Source: Persicaria tinctoria (Eukaryota > Streptophyta > Magnoliopsida > Caryophyllales > Polygonaceae). From it: a stretch of 64,000 nucleotides of DNA. Shown piece after piece: positions 58,306 through 64,000 of the stretch. Position 1 is the stretch's first letter; each line of letters opens with the position of its first letter. The stretch covers positions 5,066,001 through 5,130,000 of the forward strand of contig JBANSL010000002.1 of the NCBI GenBank assembly GCA_037127255.1, given 5' to 3'. The position numbers were made by a program, and so were the translations under genes. Under the pieces are notes generated by a model. The model had not been told where the DNA came from, ran no database searches, and was given only the letters and a program-made list of their open reading frames with translations.

Positions 58306-58834
58306 AGAAGAATGCAGCGTTCTCTTCAGGTTGACCTAATTCGAATCCCCTAAAGATAGAGATTTGGGGTTGAAAGATTTGGCCAAAGATCAATAGTTAT
58401 CACTCGGTTAAAGATAGAATTTGTTTTAAAAAAATCTGATCTCTGCTTCTCCTGTGTGCTGTTTCTGGGCTCGTCTCGGAATGGGCCGGCTTATAACTGA
58501 AGCCGAAGTGTATATCCTATACACTTATATACACATTTTTGGTGTTTACACTATATCACATATATATATACACTATTTACGTATGTACATAAATAATATA
58601 TACACATATATAACCTAGTTACTCACTAATTTACCCATAAATTAATATATAAATAATATTTGTATATTCTTTAATTTATTTAAATAAGTTAAATAAATTA
58701 ATTTCCCACATTTCACATTATAAAAGGTGAAGTAACTATCTTACGAACTTGACACATTAGGAAAAAGGAAACAATTCCGACTTTTATTTAATTAAATTCT
58801 AAAATTAAATAAACGGAAATACGAGGGTATTTCA
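58306..58834 (-). repeat. Gypsy 5' LTR, truncated
   Basis: Matches 53096-53624 with a single difference over 529 bp. The remaining about 2.3 kb expected for a full LTR is deleted. Confidence 0.88.
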
Positions 58835-59379
58835 AGGAGCTCCTCTCAGATTTGGATCCCGCAAACTGATATGGAAGAGTCAAGAGATGTGTCTGCCGAC
58901 GGTATGCTTGATCGCCTCTCGAACCGACATCAAGCCCGTCAGGGGATCGGGATCCGGCGCAATCAACCGGCTCTTTCCTCTCCCGATTATCTGACCTCAA
59001 AACCTCCATCTCCTCCCAAATATGAGAAGGTGCAGAATTTGGGTCGCGGTTGGTCTTGTACCATCACGGAGACCGGCTTCTGTTAATATGAGATGGAGTT
59101 TGTAGCATTTGTGGTGGGTGGTTACTCGAAGCCACCATTGATGGTCATGATGAAGGTTGCGAGGAATGGTAGGGTGAAAGGAAGGCGGTGGTGGAGTGGT
59201 ATGGCATTGGCGGGTGGCCATGACTTTTTTTTTTTTGAAGAAATATATTGAGACCAAATTGGCCAAGATAGATGTTTGGTTAGGGCCAAAATTTTGTTTG
59301 CCGATGGCATTTTGTAGTGGCCAAAGTCAAGTTAGGATGGTCCGTAGGACGTTTTGTGGTGGCCAAAGCCAAAGGTGGG

Positions 59380-59600
59380 TTGCCCGTAGGCAATTAGACC
59401 GAAGCCTTGTTTGGGTTGCCCGAAGGCGGTTTAGGGAGCCCGTAGGCGGCTTTGTGGTGGCCTAAGCCTGAGTGCCCGAAGGCGGTTAGAGGTTTGCCCG
59501 AAGGCGGTTTTAGGGAGCCTGTAGCTAGGCGGTTTTGTGGTAGGCGGAAGCATTTTGTGAGGATCAAAGCCGCTAGGCGAAAAGCTCAGATACCATGTTA
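59380..59600. repeat. Short GC-rich repeats in the composite element
   Basis: Six or more copies of GCCCGAAGGCGG / GCCCGTAGGCGG words spaced by 20-45 bp, with GTTTAGGGAGCC and TTTGTGGTGGCC words between them. Located just downstream of the primer site on the minus strand; function unknown. Confidence 0.75.
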
Positions 59601-59786
59601 AGAATTGGTGTAGCAGAACACACATTCTATTCATTAATTAGTAGAAGGGAATATATAGAGCATACAATGAACTGATGATGAAGAAGGTGGAGAGAGATTT
59701 ACTCTAACCACCTTTGACTAATTCTAATCCTAAATAATGGAAATAATTAAATCCTAATAATAATAATATATATTATTGTCCTAATA
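59596..59786 (-). repeat. LTR b of the composite element
   Basis: 191 bp, adjoining the primer-binding site at 59584-59595. Confidence 0.85.
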
Positions 59787-59995
59787 TTCTCCCGCAGTTG
59801 AAGCAAGAGATATCGAAACTGAAAACTGGATAAATATGGGATAAACCATAAATAAGTTTTTTTTAAAAAAAAATTTTTTGTTGAAGTTGTTCCACTAATC
59901 ACGTACATCTAGCGCAAGCCACCGATGCCGCAACAACTTTGAGGATCTTCAGGCTAGGGTTGTGTGAGGAGTTCCTCTCAGATTTGGATCCCGCA

Positions 59996-60112
59996 AACTG
60001 ATGATGGAGAAGGTGGGGAGAGATTTACTCTAACCACCTTTGACTAATTCTAATCCTAAATAATGAAAATAATTAAATCCTAATAATAATAATATATATT
60101 ATTTTCCTAATA
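59996..60112 (-). repeat. LTR c of the composite element (partial)
   Basis: Starts inside the LTR at its AACTGATGATGGAG segment and ends CCTAATA, followed by the outer flank TCTTA. Confidence 0.8.
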
Positions 60113-60435
60113 TCTTATCTATTCCCCCTCCCCCCTCAATACTATAATCATTATTACATTAATTTTCAGTATTTATTTACAGTATATTATTATTAATATT
60201 ATTTTAAGACATTATTATTATCATAATTGTCATTAATTTGTATTAATTATTTATTACCATTACATGCAATATATATTAGTACAATAATGATTGATTATGA
60301 TAGTATACCAAACAAAATGTTTTAAAAATATCTCATTTTAAATGTTTAAAAATACCTCATTTTAATTTATGACTCTTATTAGTGTAATCTCGTCCGGTAT
60401 ACGGGAATGTTTTAGTATATACAGATAGATTCTTA
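60113..60435. other. AT-rich spacer
   Basis: Low-complexity TTATTA/ATTATT sequence; nothing recognised. Confidence 0.5.
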
Positions 60436-60759
60436 GGCCTCGTTTGGTTAGTCAGTTAAAAAAAACCCAGGAAGTAGATATATTCCCGTGTTTGGTTGAC
60501 AGAACGACACGGGAATTCAATTTCCCAGGAATTTCAAATCCTCCAAGTCGTAGGAAGTGCACTTACCTAGGGGGACTAGGTAAGTTCAACTTCCACCATT
60601 TTTAATGTAAATTTCTTTATTTTCCTATTTATATTTCTAAAAACCAAAATTCAACCAAACAACTTTTTTCAATTAATGGGAAGTGCATTACACGGGAATT
60701 CAATTCATGAAAAGTAAGTTCTCGAAAATTGTACTTCCCACCTTCAACCAAATGAGCCC
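60436..60759. mobile_element. Tourist-like MITE (PIF/Harbinger)
   Basis: Left GGCCTCGTTTGGTTAGTC, right the inverse of GGGCTCATTTGGTTGAAG. Flanked by TTA on both sides (60433-60435, 60760-60762), the usual 3-bp target duplication. Interior has GGGAATTCAATT in several inverted copies. Confidence 0.85.
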
Positions 60760-61246
60760 TTATTCTAGGTCTAAAATGTTGGGAAAAATGTTTTAAAATT
60801 ATTTATTTATTATTTAACTAACTTTTCTCAACTACTTGCTACTTCTCCCCAAGTTTCTCCCTGATGGTTATTTTAATCTATATATGGTGGTTATTGGGTT
60901 TTGGGAAGGAAGAGAGAACGTTTTCTGCGGCTCCTCTCTGGTTTCAAACAAATGAAAAGGCCTAGAGTTCCACCTCGATTGATGGGAGTGCACCGATCGA
61001 TTGAGGGCAGAGTTAACCCTGGAGTGAGCCGTCTTGTATGATATACACCGATGTCTAGGCGGTTTTTCGCTCAAGTGCAGTAGATTCATCTACGGCTCTG
61101 TAATCCCTATTTTCGTTTTTACATCTCTTTTGGTTTTCTGGCTTAAATATTCCAACATAAAAGATTAATAAAGTAATTAAATTCCATTGAAATCTTTATA
61201 AATAAAGATGCTTACACTATGGTCTTATGCCTACGATTCTACGAAT
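60760..61246. other. Spacer without recognised gene
   Basis: A minus-strand frame of 73 codons at 61089-60868 matches no family known to me. Confidence 0.4.
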
Positions 61247-62030
61247 TAGGGGTGTGCATGATTCGGCCCAAACCGAATTTTTGGGCCGAACCAACACAAA
61301 CCGAACCGAACCTAACCGAACCGATGTTTTTCGGTTCGGCTTTCGGTTCGAGAATTCCAAATTTTTCGGTTTCGGTTCGGTTTGTGCTCGGTTTGTGTTC
61401 GGTTTGTGTTTAACCGATTTTTTATTTATTTATCAAAGGCTTGTAATTTTATTAATTTATAAAACAGTAGGTCATTTCCTAATAAAAAATAGTTCATTTT
61501 CTAATTCTTCATCATCGCCTCGCGGAGTCACGGGGTATCCCAATATCCAATTCCCCCAAATTGAAAATGAACTACTGTTCACGGGGTATCCCAAATCCCA
61601 ATTTTCCATCCCGCAGTCCTGCTCGCCTCCCTCCGGCGGTCCGACGACCATTGCTTGCCTCCCCTCCGGCTCCAGCAGTTCGGTGTGGCTGAGTTCGGTC
61701 AGTGAGGCGGCACTACCTCTCCGGCCAGTCTCCTTCTCTCTCGGAGTCTCGACATCCAGTTCTCACTTCTCCTACACGGTAAGACTAAGTCTTGGCATCT
61801 CCGTACTCCAATTATTGGCATCGGGATTTGGCATCTCCAATCTGGCAATCTCTATGCAACTATGAATTCGGTTCAGTTAGGCTAAAGCCGAACCGAACAC
61901 AAACCGAACCGGCAAATAACCGAGCCGAACCTAATACATTCGGTTCGGCTTTCGGTTTGAATTTTTTAGAATTTTGGTTCGGCTCGGTTCGGCCCGGTTC
62001 GGCTCGGCTTTGAGCCGATGCACAGCCCTA
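61247..62030. mobile_element. hAT-type element with captured-looking GC-rich centre
   Basis: Termini TAGGGGTGTGCATGATTCGG and the inverse of TAGGGCTGTGCATCGGCTC. The 8-bp duplication CTACGAAT is perfect (61239-61246, 62031-62038). Both arms carry many CCGAACC/GGTTCGG words. The centre, about 61505-61860, differs: it is GC-rich with a local direct repeat (CACGGGGTATCCCAA at 61528 and 61578) and reads like a fragment of unrelated DNA. Confidence 0.9.
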
Positions 62031-62255
62031 CTACGAATATAGATTAAACAATCAAAATCCTAAAACCAGAACCACTCGATTCTTTGGAAAACTATGACCC
62101 GGTACACCACTATAAAACTAAAAGACAAATAATTTTTTTTATAAATTAAAAGCTTAGTTTCCGACATTATCTATTTTGTTTTCGTCGTCTACGATAAGTT
62201 CATTGAAACTTGAATGCTGGAAGATCCAAATTTGAAGTACGCAAATAGCCTTGAT

Positions 62256-62740
62256 TAGGGATGGCAATGGGTCGGGTGGTGGGTGGATGGACCCCCATTT
62301 CACCCGATCCACCATGGGTGACCCATTTCTCCACCCATCACCCTACTCATATCCACTTCACCCATATCCACTTCGCCCATATCCATCGGGTGATCGGGTG
62401 AAATGGGTGAAATATGGGTGAAATGTGGGTGATTTTCCCTAAATGCATGTAATTGAATTCCAATCAATTTGGTACACAAAATAGTGTATAAAATATGATT
62501 ATTTTACACATTTAAGTCTTAAATAAGTCTTAAACACATACAATAAGTCTTAAACAACACATGCCACAAGTCTTAAACACATATCATAACTCTAAGACAT
62601 AATTAAAATAAGTAGTCCGACTTGAATGTGAATCGCCTTGGATGAACGTCAACCATATCATAAGTCTAAAACATAAGGAAAATAAGTAGTCTTAAACACA
62701 TATCAAAGTTTATATATATTTTTATATAAAATATTTTTTT

Positions 62741-62831
<91 letters not shown>

Positions 62832-63036
62832 TTTATATGGATCGGGTCGGGTGGTGGGTGATGGATCGGGTGGTGGATCGGGTGCGGGTGGAGAAAAACT
62901 TCACCCCACCCGACCCACCACCCATATCCACTTCACCCACATCCACTTTCCACCCGCTTTTTGTCGGGTTTTCACCCACTTTTTCGGGTCGGGTGATTCG
63001 GGTTGGGGTCGGGTGTGGGTGAAATTGCCATCCCTA
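62256..63036. mobile_element. hAT-type MITE with 8-bp target duplication
   Basis: Termini TAGGGATGGCAATGGGTCGG and the inverse TAGGGATGGCAATTTCACCC; duplication GCCTTGAT at 62248-62255 and 63037-63044. Subterminal regions are full of CACCCGA/GGGTGGT motifs facing each other, the same style as the element at 33458. Confidence 0.93.
62747..62825. repeat. AT dinucleotide microsatellite inside the hAT MITE
   Basis: About 39 AT units, the longest simple repeat in the window. Confidence 0.97.
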
Positions 63037-63136
63037 GCCTTGATTGGGGTTCCAAATTTAAAGTTCATTATCTATTTTGTTTACCACAGTCGAAACCATG
63101 AGCACGTGACCTTGAATTTCCAGTAGTGAGTAAGAT

Positions 63137-63222
63137 AAACCTTGAATTTCCATCCAATAAAAGGGGCGGAGACAGGGATCGAACCCGAACCTCCCTACAC
63201 CCCTTACTCCACACCACTATAA
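63137..63222 (-). mobile_element. SINE head fragment
   Basis: On the minus strand GTGGTGTGGAGTAAGGGG and GGTTCGATCCC (B box) match the SINE at 49745; the body is missing. Confidence 0.55.
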
Positions 63223-63274
63223 ATACCTATAAAAAAATTAAAATGGAATATATTTCTTAAATTATAAACTGATG

Positions 63275-64000
63275 TCTCTATCTTCTATATAGATATATTA
63301 AAACCGATACACAACGTCCTATGGGGCGCGTTGTGGTTGATTTTGGGAAAAAAAATTAATAAAATAATACGTTGTCATAGATTATAGAAAGTTATATAAG
63401 CCCCAATTTATCTATATACAGAGTATATTTTAGTTAATTGACAAAAATATAAATAAAAAATATTTCATAGTCATACTTACCAAAAATATTAATAGATAAA
63501 TACTACGTATGTAGTATTATTTGATAGTTGCTATTCTTATAATTAATTATTTATATCAGATTTTCAACTCTTATTTGAGCTAATCACAAATCAAAACCCA
63601 ATTCGAAGCCCTAAATTGCAAACACAAATTGAAACCCCAATTTGCAAACTCTAAATCGACTTACCTAGTTGGCGGCGACATCGCAACCTTCGGCGAGTTG
63701 AGCGGCGCCTTCACTACCTCTGGCGACGCCTTTGACGATTTCTGTCACCGATTCAAGGATGGGTCTCCTTCTACCTTTCCTCCAAGTCGGGTGTCGAACC
63801 CTCTTCACCAAGTCCTTCGTTTTTTTTTTCGTCGAGCCCTCTTCTCCAAGTCCTCCTCCAGGTCGGGTCGCTTTCCTTCTCCACCTCAGATTCCGGTGGC
63901 TTCGGGCTCTCATCGCCGGCGGTTTGTGCCCAGTCGCGATCGGCCTCTCCTTTCTTCGTTTACTCCTCTCTCAAAACTGATGTAATGATGAACTAACGGG
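63275..64000 (+). mobile_element. Probable 5' part of a second Helitron
   Basis: Begins TTCTATATAGATATATTAAAACCGATACACAACG-like sequence, close to the 5' end of the Helitron at 20454. Bases 63470-63540 share ACCAAAAATATTAATAGATA and the following TTATTTGATAG with that element at 21026-21075. After about 63590 the sequence becomes GC-rich, with frames on both strands (for example plus 63629-63985) but no known domain; it may be captured DNA. The 3' end is outside the window or lost. Confidence 0.55.

Larger units (their letters stand above)
50830..58834 (-). mobile_element. Ty3/gypsy retrotransposon, non-autonomous, 8.0 kb
   Basis: Bounded by AGGAG on both sides (50825-50829, 58835-58839). 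On the minus strand the element starts TGAAATACCCTCG and ends GGGGTGTTACA. The 3' LTR is 50830-53624 with a polypurine tract (TTTAGTGGGGAGATA) just before it; the 5' LTR is truncated to 58306-58834. The overlapping 529 bp of the two LTRs differ at one base (CTCCCG against CTCCTG). Pol remnants and one unbroken frame of unknown function lie between. The 5' LTR end, primer site and probably the start of the frame were lost in one deletion near 58306. Confidence 0.85.
50457..60112 (-). mobile_element. Composite non-autonomous LTR element: three LTRs, two internals
   Basis: Three copies of one short LTR lie in the same direction: 50457-50646, 59596-59786 and a partial one about 59996-60112. The start TGTTAAGAATTGG follows the minus-strand primer site (complement of TGGTATCTGAGC at 59584-59595). 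A minus-strand polypurine tract (CTGCGGGAGAA) adjoins the LTR at 50647 and again at 59787. The order on the minus strand is partial LTR, 3' internal part, LTR, primer site, internal, LTR: a tandem made by unequal recombination, with a deletion joined at AACTGA near 59996. TCTTA flanks the whole at 50452-50456 and 60113-60117. The internal part codes no pol. A gypsy element is inserted at 50830. Confidence 0.8.

Overview
The window is nuclear DNA of a flowering plant, most likely a eudicot. The genes have many GT-AG introns, a plant-only immune gene (PAD4) is present, and about half the sequence is plant transposable elements with the usual initiator-tRNA-Met primer sites. I cannot name the species. 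All exon coordinates come from reading splice sites and frame by eye; no alignment was run.

Layout. Bases 1-4574 are a satellite with a 359-bp unit, which in its right half alternates as a 718-bp dimer. Next, on the minus strand, come KIWI (transcription coactivator), PAD4 (defence regulator, with a 5.7-kb intron full of mobile elements), a plant LpxK kinase and a GH35 beta-galactosidase of the BGAL10 type with a C-terminal lectin domain. Between PAD4 and LpxK lies a nest in which a Stowaway-like MITE (17.1-21.9 kb region) was invaded by a Mutator-like foldback element and a Helitron, with LINE debris on both sides. A tRNA-Thr(AGU) gene follows at 32.8 kb, then a plus-strand protein disulfide isomerase with an ER-stress element in its promoter, and a convergent DOG1-like gene.

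From about 40 kb rightward the sequence is accessory: a single captured TIM44 exon; a very young Ty1/copia element that landed inside the first exon of a CYP96-like P450 fragment and was itself hit by a solo LTR; and a composite of three short LTRs and two internal segments, split by an 8-kb Ty3/gypsy element. The end of the window holds a Tourist MITE, two hAT MITEs with perfect target-site duplications, and the 5' part of a probable second Helitron.

The genes do not form one pathway. PAD4 works in immunity, the PDI in ER protein folding, BGAL in wall polysaccharide trimming, LpxK in a lipid-A-like pathway, KIWI in transcription and DOG1-like in seed or ABA-type responses. The least explained item is an uninterrupted 236-codon frame of unknown function inside the gypsy element. 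The LTRs of that element are almost identical although its pol is decayed, so it may be a mobile non-autonomous family that keeps this frame.
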